Positions 1 through 5,902 of a stretch of DNA of 6,007 nt are shown one piece after another. Numbering within the stretch: position 1 is the first letter of the stretch; each line of letters starts with the position of its first letter. The notes beneath the pieces are model-generated. The model searched no databases, was not told the origin of the DNA, and was given only the letters and a program-made list of their open reading frames with translations. Origin of the DNA: Hyphomicrobiaceae bacterium (GTDB lineage: Bacteria > Pseudomonadota > Alphaproteobacteria > Rhizobiales > HXMU1428-3); NCBI GenBank assembly GCA_028285025.1, contig JANQQH010000506.1, positions 1 to 6,007 on the forward strand, in the 5' to 3' direction. Both the position numbers and the translations under genes were made by a program.

Positions 1-525
1 AAACACAGTGCCACCAACAAGAGTAATAACCGTTGTCGCTCTAAAGAATAGCCCCGGCTCCATCACCACACCATTGGTAGACCCTTCAAGCCCAACAGCA
101 ATGCCATAAGCCTGCAAAGCGGCCAAAATCACTGTGCCATAACGGGTATATTGGTTAATTTGCTTGCGGCCCTGCTCACCTTCTTTTTTCAACTGCTCAA
201 GATGCGGCGAAACCGTTGTCAGTAATTGAATGATAATCGAGGCCGAAATATACGGCATAATGTTCAAAGCAAAAATCGCCATCCGAGAAATGGCGCCGCC
301 AGCAAATAAATTCAATTGATCAAGCAGCGTGCCGCCGCCCTGGCCTTGGCCCTGAAACACAGAGCGTAAAGCTTCCAAATCTACACCAGGAATAGGAATA
401 TAAGTCCCAAGCCGATAAACTAACAACGCGGCTAAAGTAAACCAAATGCGTTTCTTTAACTCTTCAGCCTTACCAATGGCAGAAAAGTTCAAATTGGCGG
501 CTAACTGTTCAGCAGCTGAAACCAT
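1..525 (-). CDS. secY: Preprotein translocase subunit SecY, N-terminal part
   Basis: The first 175 codons of SecY, cut by the window edge (E. coli SecY has 443 residues). SecY is the channel of the SecYEG inner-membrane translocon, used by SecA and by translating ribosomes. Visible in order: an amphipathic cytosolic N-terminus (MVSAAEQLAANLNF), TM1 at about 27-44 followed by RLGTYIPIPGVD, a Gly/Gln-rich loop (GQGQGGG, 59-65), the plug and TM2 region LNLFAGGAISRMAIFALN then IMPYISASIIIQLL (71-102), the cytosolic loop KKEGEQGRKQINQYTRYGT (113-130), TM3 at about 129-146, and the start of TM4. The ATG is the first possible start, since a TAG lies in frame six codons upstream. The ribosome binding site is modest: AGGGAA 11 bases away or GGAA 5 bases away. 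Confidence 0.98.
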   Translation of the reverse strand, partial: MVSAAEQLAANLNFSAIGKAEELKKRIWFTLAALLVYRLGTYIPIPGVDLEALRSVFQGQGQGGGTLLDQLNLFAGGAISRMAIFALNIMPYISASIIIQLLTTVSPHLEQLKKEGEQGRKQINQYTRYGTVILAALQAYGIAVGLEGSTNGVVMEPGLFFRATTVITLVGGTVF

Positions 526-591
526 GGTTTTTCCAATTCCCTAATTGCTTAACTCTTAAAAAAGAGGCTCCTATAATTAAAGACGCCCTTT
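526..591 (-). other. rplO-secY intergenic gap, the longest in the window
   Basis: These 66 bases hold the secY ribosome binding site region and a small AT-rich inverted repeat, CTCTT and AAGAG around four bases, at 553-566. The 5-base stem with a T-only loop on the message strand is too weak to call a terminator. I see no convincing promoter. secY is probably read from the same message as rplO. Confidence 0.5.
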
Positions 592-1092
592 TTACGCTTT
601 TTCCTCGCCAGCCTTATCTTCGGAAGGCGCTTTTGGCTGGGCGATGGTGATAGACCCACCCGCTTTTTCAATCGCAGCAACCGCCCCTTTAGAAGCTCCA
701 GCCGCTTCAATGGTTAATTTCGCTTTCAATTCGCCATTGCCAAGAATGCGAACCCCATCTTTGGCCCGGCGCAACACACCAACTTCAACCAAAGTAGCTA
801 CGGTGATTGTTTCACCTTCTTTAAGCTTCTTATCGTCAACAGCCCTTTGCAAACGATCAAGATTAACTTCATTAAAGTCTTTGGCAAAAATGTTATTAAA
901 CCCACGTTTTGGCAACCGACGGTGAATAGGCATTTGGCCGCCTTCAAACCCTTTAATCGCCACACCAGAGCGCGACTTTTGACCCTTTACACCGCGTCCA
1001 GCAGTTTTGCCCTTACCAGAGCCAATACCACGACCAATGCGTTTTTTCGGCCGCGTTGCACCTGGATTATCGCGTAATTCATTTAGTCGCAT
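592..1092 (-). CDS. rplO: 50S ribosomal protein L15
   Basis: A complete 166-residue L15, longer than E. coli L15 (144). L15 reaches deep into 23S rRNA with an extended N-terminal arm and is a late assembly protein. The arm is clear: [22 protein letters not shown], then [20 protein letters not shown] (24-43) and [18 protein letters not shown] (48-65), all glycine- and lysine/arginine-rich family landmarks. The globular part ends with the block around [20 protein letters not shown] (129-148). The extra length is a low-complexity charged tail, [13 protein letters not shown], after the conserved core. A GGAAA-type site (AAAGGA) lies 11 bases upstream of the ATG. The TAA is followed by 66 bases before secY. 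Confidence 0.98.
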   Translation of the reverse strand: MRLNELRDNPGATRPKKRIGRGIGSGKGKTAGRGVKGQKSRSGVAIKGFEGGQMPIHRRLPKRGFNNIFAKDFNEVNLDRLQRAVDDKKLKEGETITVATLVEVGVLRRAKDGVRILGNGELKAKLTIEAAGASKGAVAAIEKAGGSITIAQPKAPSEDKAGEEKA

Positions 1093-1118
1093 GACTTTAC
1101 GTTTCCTTTAAACAAATA

Positions 1119-1301
1119 TTATTCCACAATCCGCGCCAAATGCGGGATTGAGTTGACCATACCGCGCACAGCCGGTGTATCTTCCAATTCACGTTGCTGG
1201 CGTGCTTTTTTCAGCCCCAAACCAACAAGCGTGGCCCGTTGTTTTTTCGTTTGGCGAATGGGGCTGCCAATGCGCTCCACTGTAATTGTCTTTTTAGCCA
1301 T
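1119..1301 (-). CDS. rpmD: 50S ribosomal protein L30
   Basis: A complete 60-residue L30 (E. coli 59), a small ferredoxin-like-fold protein bound to 23S rRNA in the large subunit. The sequence starts [22 protein letters not shown]. The family core continues with [20 protein letters not shown] (23-42) and ends [18 protein letters not shown], where the VRGM...V..L..V pattern is typical. An AAGGA site lies 9 bases before the ATG (1311-1315). It sits between rpsE (51-base gap) and rplO (26-base gap), the standard place. L30 is absent in some bacteria, so its presence here simply shows the full spc gene set. The stop is TAA. Confidence 0.97.
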   Translation of the reverse strand: MAKKTITVERIGSPIRQTKKQRATLVGLGLKKARQQRELEDTPAVRGMVNSIPHLARIVE

Positions 1302-1352
1302 TGTTACAAATCCTTAAGGGCTAACAATTTTAAAATTCAAAACGAGCAGGTT

Positions 1353-1925
1353 TTAAACATCTGCCTGAAGCTGATTATTATCCCCGGCCCCATCACGGCG
1401 ACGAGAAACAATATCACTTACCTTTTTACCGCGCCGTGCAGCCACACCGCGTGGGCTATCTTCTGACTTTAGTGCCTCAAAGGTTGCCCGCACCATGTTA
1501 TAAGGGTTTGAGCTACCTTGAGATTTGGCCACAACGTCTTGCACACCCAATGTTTCAAACACCGCACGCATCGGACCACCAGCAATAATACCCGTACCAG
1601 GAGGCGCTGCACGAAGAAGCACTTTACCGGCCCCGTGGCGTCCCTTGACATCGTGGTGCAAAGTCCGCCCTTCGCGAAGCGGCACTTTGATCAGGTTGCG
1701 TTTGGCTGAATCTGTTGCTTTGCGAATAGCCTCAGGCACTTCGCGGGCCTTACCATGACCAAAGCCAACCCGGCCCTTTTGATCACCCACAACCACCAAA
1801 GCTGCAAAACCAAAACGACGACCGCCCTTTACCACTTTGGCAACGCGGTTAATATGCACAAGCTTGTCTACAAACTCGCTGTCTTTTTCTTCCCGATCTT
1901 TACGATCTTTAGGGTTCCGTGCCAC
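1353..1925 (-). CDS. rpsE: 30S ribosomal protein S5 (GTG start)
   Basis: A complete 190-residue S5, longer than E. coli S5 (167) because of a charged N-terminal extension (residues 1-17, rich in Lys, Arg, Asp, Glu) and a tail after residue 170. S5 lies at the back of the 30S neck by the mRNA entry and is a fidelity protein. The N-terminal double-stranded RNA-binding domain spans about 18-82, with the loop [10 protein letters not shown] (31-40), the site of spectinomycin resistance mutations in E. coli. The C-terminal domain has [20 protein letters not shown] (103-122). The start codon is GTG, the only non-ATG start in the window. It is forced: an in-frame TGA lies two codons upstream, the next in-frame Met is residue 119, and GAGGA is 7 bases away. 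Confidence 0.97.
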   Translation of the reverse strand: MARNPKDRKDREEKDSEFVDKLVHINRVAKVVKGGRRFGFAALVVVGDQKGRVGFGHGKAREVPEAIRKATDSAKRNLIKVPLREGRTLHHDVKGRHGAGKVLLRAAPPGTGIIAGGPMRAVFETLGVQDVVAKSQGSSNPYNMVRATFEALKSEDSPRGVAARRGKKVSDIVSRRRDGAGDNNQLQADV

Positions 1926-1932
1926 TTGTCAG

Positions 1933-1937
1933 TCCTC
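1933..1937 (-). promoter_or_regulatory. Ribosome binding site fixing the rpsE GTG start
   Basis: GAGGA on the minus strand, 7 bases before the GTG at 1925, within the 19-base gap after rplR. With an in-frame TGA at 1929-1931 it leaves the GTG as the only sensible start for S5. Confidence 0.85.
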
Positions 1938-1944
1938 TTCTTTT

Positions 1945-2307
1945 TTAAAACTTCAAGCCGTTTTCACGCGCTGCATCTGCCAAAGCTTTGACACGGCCAT
2001 GATAAATATAGCCACCGCGATCAAAGATCACATCTTCAATGCCTGCTTTTTTACCACGCTCTGCAATCAAGCTACCAATTTCTTCAGCAGCCGCGATGTT
2101 ACCACCATTTTTAATCTTACCGCGCAAATCCTTTTCAATGCTGGATGCAGAAGCCAAGGTTTTACCGGTTTTATCGCAAATAATTTGCGCATAAATATGT
2201 TGCGATGAACGGCTGACAGACAGTCTTGGCCGTCCATTGGCCACGCGGGCCAGATTGCGACGAACCCGGGCTTTGCGACGTTCAAATGTAGATTTGGAAG
2301 CGCTCAT
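1945..2307 (-). CDS. rplR: 50S ribosomal protein L18
   Basis: A complete 120-residue L18 (E. coli 117). L18 binds 5S rRNA and, with L5, brings it into the large subunit. The basic N-terminus ([19 protein letters not shown]) is the flexible rRNA-binding arm; the fold follows with [18 protein letters not shown] at 25-42 and the diagnostic C-terminus [20 protein letters not shown] at 95-114. The ATG follows the rplF stop by 11 bases. The best ribosome binding site is a weak AGAGAG that runs into the rplF TAG, so initiation may lean on ribosomes arriving from rplF (inference). The stop is TAA, 19 bases before rpsE. Length and motifs are normal. Confidence 0.97.
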   Translation of the reverse strand: MSASKSTFERRKARVRRNLARVANGRPRLSVSRSSQHIYAQIICDKTGKTLASASSIEKDLRGKIKNGGNIAAAEEIGSLIAERGKKAGIEDVIFDRGGYIYHGRVKALADAARENGLKF

Positions 2308-2318
2308 GTGCTTGCTCT

Positions 2319-2852
2319 CTATTTCTTCTTACCTTCTTTGCGGAAGATATATTCATCTTTATATTTAATGCCTTTGCCTTTGTAAGGCTCAGGCGGGCGA
2401 TAGCTGCGAATTTCAGCCGCAACTTGCCCAACAACCTGTTTCTCAATGCCAGAAATAGTAATCTCTGTTTGGCTCGGACATTCAATTTTAATGCCCTCAG
2501 GCGCTGCATATTCAACATCATGGCTCAAACCCAAGGCCAAAGACAAATTCTTGCCCTTCATTTGCGCCCGGTAACCAACACCATTGATCTCAAGCTGCTT
2601 AGAAAACCCTTCCGTCACCCCATCAAAGATATTTTGCACCAACGTGCGAGACATACCCCACATAGAACGCGCTCGCTTAGACTCGCTCACAGGTTCAACT
2701 TGAACGCCATCATCACTTTGTTTAACCGTCACATCGTCAACCAAAGTCACGCTCAGCTCGCCTTTAGGCCCCTTTGCTGAAACGGTCTGACCGTCAACTT
2801 TAACCTCTACATTAGAGGGAATTGCAACAGGCTTTTTCCCTATCCTTGACAT
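2319..2852 (-). CDS. rplF: 50S ribosomal protein L6
   Basis: A complete 177-residue L6, the standard length. L6 has two related domains and lies at the base of the L7/L12 stalk next to the sarcin-ricin loop, where elongation factors bind. The start [17 protein letters not shown] is canonical. Domain 1 covers about residues 1-80, with the conserved [19 protein letters not shown] stretch at 57-75. Domain 2 follows with [15 protein letters not shown] (86-100) and the family signature [11 protein letters not shown] at 154-164. The ribosome binding site is less tidy than in its neighbours: a GAAGGG stretch sits about 9 bases before the ATG, in a 36-base gap after rpsH. The stop is TAG and overlaps the weak ribosome binding site of rplR, 11 bases before that gene starts. 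Confidence 0.98.
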   Translation of the reverse strand: MSRIGKKPVAIPSNVEVKVDGQTVSAKGPKGELSVTLVDDVTVKQSDDGVQVEPVSESKRARSMWGMSRTLVQNIFDGVTEGFSKQLEINGVGYRAQMKGKNLSLALGLSHDVEYAAPEGIKIECPSQTEITISGIEKQVVGQVAAEIRSYRPPEPYKGKGIKYKDEYIFRKEGKKK

Positions 2853-2888
2853 GGCCCTATTACCCTTCTTGTTGTTGCAACGCTTGGC

Positions 2889-3287
2889 TTAAAATACGTT
2901 GCACAAAATTTCACCGCCAACATTGGCTTCTCTAGCATCTTGATCAGACATCACACCCTTTGGTGTTGACAAAATCGCCACGCCAAGACCATTGGCCACC
3001 ATTGGCACATTTTTCACAGCTGAATAAACCCGGCGCCCAGGTGTTGAAACCCGGCTGATCTGTTTAATCACAGGATCGCCATTATGATACTTCAGCTCAA
3101 TCTCAATTTCAGACTTGCCATTGTTGTAATCAACCGTTGTGTAACCACGGATGAAGCCTTCTTTTTGCAAAACATCCAAGACGCGCGCGCGCAACTTAGA
3201 GGCAGGCGTTACAACTTTGTTTTTCTGGCGCATCTGCGCATTTCTAATTCGGGTTAACATATCCCCGAGTGGATCTGTCATTGTCAT
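2889..3287 (-). CDS. rpsH: 30S ribosomal protein S8
   Basis: A complete 132-residue S8 (E. coli 130). S8 binds helix 21 of 16S rRNA early in assembly of the platform; in E. coli it is also the translational repressor of the spc operon. The N-terminus [17 protein letters not shown], the middle [10 protein letters not shown] (81-90) and the C-terminal RNA-binding region [16 protein letters not shown] (100-115) are unmistakable. The ending [12 protein letters not shown] resembles alphaproteobacterial S8. Two in-frame ATGs exist (codons 1 and 3). The first is chosen because it is 10 bases from AAGGAG and gives the usual MxMTDPLGD form; starting at codon 3 would lose only two residues. The stop is TAA, with a 36-base gap to rplF. 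Confidence 0.97.
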   Translation of the reverse strand: MTMTDPLGDMLTRIRNAQMRQKNKVVTPASKLRARVLDVLQKEGFIRGYTTVDYNNGKSEIEIELKYHNGDPVIKQISRVSTPGRRVYSAVKNVPMVANGLGVAILSTPKGVMSDQDAREANVGGEILCNVF

Positions 3288-3297
3288 GAACAGGTCT

Positions 3298-3304
3298 CTC
3301 CTTA
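3298..3304 (-). promoter_or_regulatory. rpsH ribosome binding site fused to the rpsN stop codon
   Basis: TAAGGAG on the minus strand: the TAA is the rpsN stop, and AAGGAG is the ribosome binding site, ending 10 bases before the rpsH ATG. A ribosome terminating on rpsN would cover this site, which favours reinitiation on rpsH. Confidence 0.85.
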
Positions 3305-3607
3305 CCAGCTTGACTTTACCATTCCAGGAATAAGACCTTGGTTGGTCAATTCCCGTAGCGCAACGCGCGATAGTTTCAGCTTTCTATAAAATCCACGTGG
3401 ACGCCCGGTCAGTTGACACCGATTGCGCATCCGGTTCGGCGCTGAATTGCGCGGCAATTCAGCCAATTTCAATTGAGCTTTAAACCGCTCTTCAGCAGGC
3501 AAGCTTTTATCTCGTGCAATTGCCTTTAAACGAGCCCGTTTTGAAGCGTTTTGCTTTACCAGTCTTTTGCGCTTCACATCGCGCTCAACCATTGCTTTTT
3601 TTGCCAT
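3302..3607 (-). CDS. rpsN: 30S ribosomal protein S14 (zinc-independent form)
   Basis: A complete 101-residue S14, the long form without zinc (E. coli 101). It sits in the 30S head near S3, S10 and S19 and is a late-binding assembly protein. The N-terminus is strongly basic ([19 protein letters not shown]), and the conserved C-terminal part holds [21 protein letters not shown] at about 61-81 and [11 protein letters not shown] at the end. There is a single cysteine, Cys64, so the CxxC pairs of the zinc-binding S14 are absent; this is the normal state of this subfamily, not damage. GGAGGA at 3612-3617 lies 4 bases before the ATG. Its TAA stop is the first part of the rpsH ribosome binding site. 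It lies between rplE (23-base gap) and rpsH (14-base gap). Confidence 0.98.
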   Translation of the reverse strand: MAKKAMVERDVKRKRLVKQNASKRARLKAIARDKSLPAEERFKAQLKLAELPRNSAPNRMRNRCQLTGRPRGFYRKLKLSRVALRELTNQGLIPGMVKSSW

Positions 3608-3630
3608 TAGATCCTCCGATTAATTCCCAA

Positions 3631-4203
3631 CTAAGCAGCTTCTTTTTTGCTCTGCGGGAATGGGAAGTTAAATTCTCGCAATAAGGCCCGTGCCTCATCA
3701 TCAGTTGTGGCCGTTGTGCATACAATGACATCCATGCCCCAAATTTGATCAACTTTATCGTAATCAATTTCAGGAAACACAATATGTTCTTTAATGCCCA
3801 TGGCGTAATTGCCGCGCCCATCAAAACTCTTCGGATTTAACCCGCGAAAGTCTTTCACCCGCGGCAACGCAATGGTGATCAAACGGTCCAAAAATTCATA
3901 CATACGCGCTTTGCGCAAAGTCACTTTTGCGCCCAAAGCCATTTCTTCGCGCACTTTAAACCCAGCAATTGATTTGCGCGCTTTGGTATAAACCGGCTTT
4001 TGGCCAGCAATCAGTGTCAAATCATCATAAGCTGATTGCACTTTCTTGCGATCATTCACCGCTTCACCAATGCCCATATTGAGAACAACTTTCTCAAGCT
4101 TTGGAATTTGCATTGGGTTTTTATAATTAAATTCTTTCATCAACGCGTCGCGCACCACTTCATTATAGTGGGTTTTCAAACGCGGTGTATAATCCTCAGC
4201 CAT
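3631..4203 (-). CDS. rplE: 50S ribosomal protein L5
   Basis: A complete 190-residue L5, slightly longer than E. coli L5 (179). L5 binds 5S rRNA with L18 and forms part of the central protuberance, contacting the P-site tRNA and S13. Recognisable blocks in order are [19 protein letters not shown] (7-25), the signature [16 protein letters not shown] (33-48), [20 protein letters not shown] (67-86) and [10 protein letters not shown] (113-122). The family core ends at REFNFPF; after it comes a short tail, PQSKKEAA, which explains part of the extra length. The ATG overlaps the end of rplX by 8 bases and has an AGGAGA site 8 bases upstream inside rplX. The stop is TAG. In E. coli this gene's start is the S8 feedback target; no equivalent fold is provable here. 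Confidence 0.98.
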   Translation of the reverse strand: MAEDYTPRLKTHYNEVVRDALMKEFNYKNPMQIPKLEKVVLNMGIGEAVNDRKKVQSAYDDLTLIAGQKPVYTKARKSIAGFKVREEMALGAKVTLRKARMYEFLDRLITIALPRVKDFRGLNPKSFDGRGNYAMGIKEHIVFPEIDYDKVDQIWGMDVIVCTTATTDDEARALLREFNFPFPQSKKEAA

Positions 4204-4516
4204 CGATCACTTCTCCTGAACGCTTGGCAAAGCGCACTTTGCGGCCATCTTCCAGCGTTTTCATGCCAACACGAGTTGGCTTACCATCTTGCGGGTCTTC
4301 AATTCCAAGGTTTGAAATATGAATTGAAGCCTCTTTTGAAATAATGCCGCCCTCTTGGGTCTGGGTTTGGCGCTGATGCCGCTTCACCATATTCACACCC
4401 ATTACAATCGCTCGGGATTCTTTTGGAAGCACTTTGACAACCTCGCCCTGCTTGCCCTTGTCTTTGCCAGAGAGCACAACAACATTATCACCCTTCTTTA
4501 TCTTTAGCTTTGCCAT
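4196..4516 (-). CDS. rplX: 50S ribosomal protein L24
   Basis: A complete 106-residue L24 (E. coli 104). L24 starts assembly of the large subunit by binding the 5' domain of 23S rRNA, and it sits at the rim of the exit tunnel. The KOW motif is clear near the N-terminus: [20 protein letters not shown] at residues 5-24. Residues 40-70 carry [11 protein letters not shown], then [16 protein letters not shown], a typical L24 middle. The ATG is 3 bases after the rplN stop, and the ribosome binding site GGAGGTG (4526-4532) is inside the rplN coding end. The stop is TGA, the only one in the window, and it lies inside the start of rplE so that the two genes overlap by 8 bases. Both junctions suggest coupled translation (inference). 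Confidence 0.98.
   Translation of the reverse strand: MAKLKIKKGDNVVVLSGKDKGKQGEVVKVLPKESRAIVMGVNMVKRHQRQTQTQEGGIISKEASIHISNLGIEDPQDGKPTRVGMKTLEDGRKVRFAKRSGEVIDG
4212..4217 (-). promoter_or_regulatory. rplE ribosome binding site inside rplX
   Basis: AGGAGA on the minus strand, 8 bases before the rplE ATG, located in codons of the rplX C-terminus (the Ser-Gly-Glu region). With the 8-base gene overlap it points to translational coupling of L24 and L5, which would keep the two products in step (inference). Confidence 0.8.
4227..4242 (-). promoter_or_regulatory. Possible mRNA hairpin upstream of the rplE start
   Basis: A perfect 6-base inverted repeat, GCAAAG and CTTTGC, around a 4-base loop (TGCG on the transcribed message). 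It is inside the rplX 3' coding end (codons for RKVRFA), 9 bases before the rplE ribosome binding site. In E. coli the S8 protein represses the spc operon at the rplX/rplE junction, so the place is suggestive, but I cannot match it to the S8-binding fold. The bases also encode conserved L24 residues, so this may be chance. Confidence 0.3.
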
Positions 4517-4519
4517 AAT

Positions 4520-4888
4520 TTACAGCACCTCCGGAGCAAGAGAGACAATTTTCATTTGGTTCTTAGAGCGCAGCTCGCGTGTCACAGGACCAAAGATCCG
4601 TGTGCCAATTGGCTCACCAGCTTGGTTGACCAAAACAGCCGCATTGCGATCAAACCGGATCAAGCTACCATCTTGCCGGCGCACACCTTTAGCGGTACGC
4701 ACAACAACAGCTTTCATCACCTGGCCCTTTTTCACCCGGCCGCGCGGAATAGCTTCTTTCACACTGACAACAATGATGTCACCAATAGAGGCGTATTTGC
4801 GCTTTGATCCACCCAGCACTTTGATGCACTGTACACGGCGGGCGCCGGAATTGTCCGCCACATCCAAGTTTGTTTGCATCTGAATCAT
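4520..4888 (-). CDS. rplN: 50S ribosomal protein L14
   Basis: A complete 122-residue L14, exactly the common bacterial length. L14 is a beta-barrel protein of the large subunit that contacts 16S helix 14 (bridge B8) and is the docking site of the silencing factor RsfS. The protein begins [19 protein letters not shown], the canonical N-terminus; the family signature falls at about residues 60-86 ([12 protein letters not shown] then [10 protein letters not shown]) and the end is SLAPEVL. The open frame runs 14 codons further to a TTG at 4930, but those codons are not L14-like, and an AAGGA site sits 8 bases upstream of the ATG at 4888, so that ATG is the start. Its last codons contain the ribosome binding site of rplX. 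First gene of the spc block. Confidence 0.98.
   Translation of the reverse strand: MIQMQTNLDVADNSGARRVQCIKVLGGSKRKYASIGDIIVVSVKEAIPRGRVKKGQVMKAVVVRTAKGVRRQDGSLIRFDRNAAVLVNQAGEPIGTRIFGPVTRELRSKNQMKIVSLAPEVL
4526..4532 (-). promoter_or_regulatory. rplX ribosome binding site inside the rplN coding end
   Basis: GGAGGTG on the minus strand, 9 bases before the rplX ATG, a strong match to the 16S anti-Shine-Dalgarno. The same bases encode Glu-Val near the end of L14 (PEVL then TAA), so ribosomes finishing rplN pass directly over the rplX loading site. Confidence 0.85.
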
Positions 4889-4896
4889 TCTTATTA

Positions 4897-4901
4897 TCCT
4901 T
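4897..4901 (-). promoter_or_regulatory. Ribosome binding site fixing the rplN start
   Basis: AAGGA on the minus strand, inside a longer AAAAAGGAT run, 8 bases before the ATG at 4888. It decides for the internal ATG (122-residue L14) and against the TTG at 4930, which would add 14 residues unlike any L14. Confidence 0.85.
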
Positions 4902-4934
4902 TTTAAGCCCGTGCTCACCCAAGAGCCCAAACAA

Positions 4935-5168
4935 TTAGTTTGCGCCTTGAACCGTCCAGCGCTTTAGTTTTGAAATTGGCGGACATTCTTCAATACGCAC
5001 AGTATCACCAACTTTAAATGTGTTATTCTCGTCATGAGCGTGGTATTTTTTAGAGCGACGCACAACCTTTTTGTAAAGCGGATGCGTAAAACGGCGCTCA
5101 ACTTTTACAACAACGGTTTTATCCGTTTTGTCACTTACCACTTCACCTTGTAAAATACGTTTTGGCAT
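4935..5168 (-). CDS. rpsQ: 30S ribosomal protein S17
   Basis: A complete 77-residue S17, within the 75-90 range of bacterial homologues. It is an OB-fold protein that binds 16S rRNA early in assembly of the 30S body. The opening [20 protein letters not shown] (residues 2-21) is the conserved first strands, [12 protein letters not shown] (24-34) follows, and the diagnostic motif [18 protein letters not shown] fills residues 54-71. The ATG has an AAGGA site 8 bases upstream (5177-5181). It ends the S10 block: after its TAA comes a 46-base gap and then rplN, which opens the spc block. In E. coli the spc promoter lies in this gap, but I see no convincing promoter here, so cotranscription with the S10 genes is my inference. 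Confidence 0.98.
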   Translation of the reverse strand: MPKRILQGEVVSDKTDKTVVVKVERRFTHPLYKKVVRRSKKYHAHDENNTFKVGDTVRIEECPPISKLKRWTVQGAN

Positions 5169-5200
5169 AATCTTGTTCCTTCAAACATGCAAAGCTATAC

Positions 5201-5398
5201 TTAAGCGCTTGCAGCTTGTTTTTCCTTCAAAACGGTTTTAACCTTGGCAATCTCTTTACGAACATGACGAACACGCGCTGTATTTTCCAACTGGCCTGTT
5301 GCCGCCTGGAACCGTAAATTAAACTGCTCTTTTTTCAATTTAACCAACTCATCATCAAGTTGATCTGGGGTTTTATCTCTTAAATCGCTGGCCTTCAT
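5201..5398 (-). CDS. rpmC: 50S ribosomal protein L29
   Basis: A complete 65-residue L29, typical of the family (about 60-70). L29 is a small, two-helix protein beside the polypeptide exit tunnel, next to L23, in the area where SRP and trigger factor dock. The sequence is almost all helical and charged: [20 protein letters not shown] forms the first helix, and the second carries the family signature around residues 37-55 ([19 protein letters not shown]). The C-terminus ends in a short Ala-rich tail (QAASA). An AAGGA site lies 9 bases upstream of the ATG. An ATG at 5406-5408 overlaps the ribosome binding site but is out of frame, so it is not the start. The gap to rplP is 54 bases and to rpsQ 32 bases. 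Confidence 0.97.
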   Translation of the reverse strand: MKASDLRDKTPDQLDDELVKLKKEQFNLRFQAATGQLENTARVRHVRKEIAKVKTVLKEKQAASA

Positions 5399-5452
5399 AG
5401 GGCACCATCCTTCAAATCAAAACATTAATTGCCATCAAATCTCTAAACGAAC

Positions 5453-5866
5453 TTAAAGACCAAGCCGTTTCACAATGCGTGTTTTAATTGGCAATTTAGC
5501 GGCTGCTAATGAAAGGGCTGAACGCGCTGTATCATCATCCACACCATCAATTTCAAACATAATCCGGCCAGGTTTTACCCGTGCCGCCCAATATTCCGGG
5601 CTACCTTTACCCTTACCCATACGCACCTCGGTTGGTTTCTTAGAAACCGGCACATCAGGGAAAACACGGATCCAAACGCGGCCTGCCCGTTTCATTTCAC
5701 GGGTCATAGCCCGGCGCGCCGCTTCAATTTGGCGAGCCGTAATACGCTCAGGTTCAATTGCTTTTAAGCCGTATGAGCCAAAATTCAAAGCTGTCCCGCC
5801 CTTAGCAGCGCCTTTAATCCGCCCCTTATGGGCTTTGCGGAATTTTGTCCGTTTAGGTTGCAACAT
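5453..5866 (-). CDS. rplP: 50S ribosomal protein L16
   Basis: A complete 137-residue L16, the usual length (E. coli 136). It binds 23S rRNA near the A-site and central protuberance and is a late assembly protein needed for peptidyl transfer activity. The start [16 protein letters not shown], the block [14 protein letters not shown] (residues 43-56) and [13 protein letters not shown] (81-93) are hallmark L16 sequences. Arg82 aligns with E. coli Arg81, the residue hydroxylated by the oxygenase YcfD/RoxA in E. coli; whether that happens here cannot be told. The ATG is set by the canonical N-terminus and by an AAGGA ribosome binding site at 5875-5879, 8 bases upstream. It lies between rpsC and rpmC, with TAA as stop. 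Nothing is missing or unusual. Confidence 0.98.
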   Translation of the reverse strand: MLQPKRTKFRKAHKGRIKGAAKGGTALNFGSYGLKAIEPERITARQIEAARRAMTREMKRAGRVWIRVFPDVPVSKKPTEVRMGKGKGSPEYWAARVKPGRIMFEIDGVDDDTARSALSLAAAKLPIKTRIVKRLGL

Positions 5867-5902
5867 AAGTTTATTCCTTGTTAGCCTGGTACTTAAGTAA
5901 TG

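Noticed and set aside
553..566. Terminator before secY (CTCTT/AAGAG repeat with T run)
   Set aside because: The stem is five bases, mostly A-T, and the T run is in the loop instead of after the stem; secY is normally cotranscribed with rplO.
1837..2208. 123-codon open frame on the plus strand across rpsE/rplR
   Set aside because: It spans two well-supported minus-strand genes and their spacer; low-complexity translation, no family likeness.
2282..2521. 79-codon minus-strand frame inside rplF
   Set aside because: Out-of-frame reading of rplF, fully covered by the certain L6 gene.
3302..3607. S14 as a damaged zinc-binding protein, because it has only one cysteine
   Set aside because: The 101-residue form is a known zinc-independent subfamily with all its own conserved motifs present.
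4434..4883. 149-codon open frame on the plus strand opposite rplX/rplN
   Set aside because: It lies antisense to two certain ribosomal protein genes and its translation has no recognisable domain; it is a by-product of their codon use.
4889..4930. N-terminal extension of rplN from a TTG at 4930
   Set aside because: The 14 added residues do not resemble L14, while the ATG at 4888 has a good ribosome binding site and gives the canonical N-terminus.
4889..4934. Spc-type promoter in the rpsQ-rplN gap (TTGGGT, 18 bases, GATAAT on the minus strand)
   Set aside because: The -35 matches only three bases, and the -10 overlaps the rplN ribosome binding site, so transcription would begin at or after the start codon.
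5412..5441. Direct repeat TCAAATC (5412-5418 and 5435-5441) in the rplP-rpmC gap
   Set aside because: Seven bases twice in AT-rich spacer DNA is expected by chance, and nothing else suggests an element.
5475..5900. 141-codon open frame on the plus strand opposite rplP
   Set aside because: Antisense shadow of the rplP coding sequence; no ribosome binding site of its own and no recognisable protein family.
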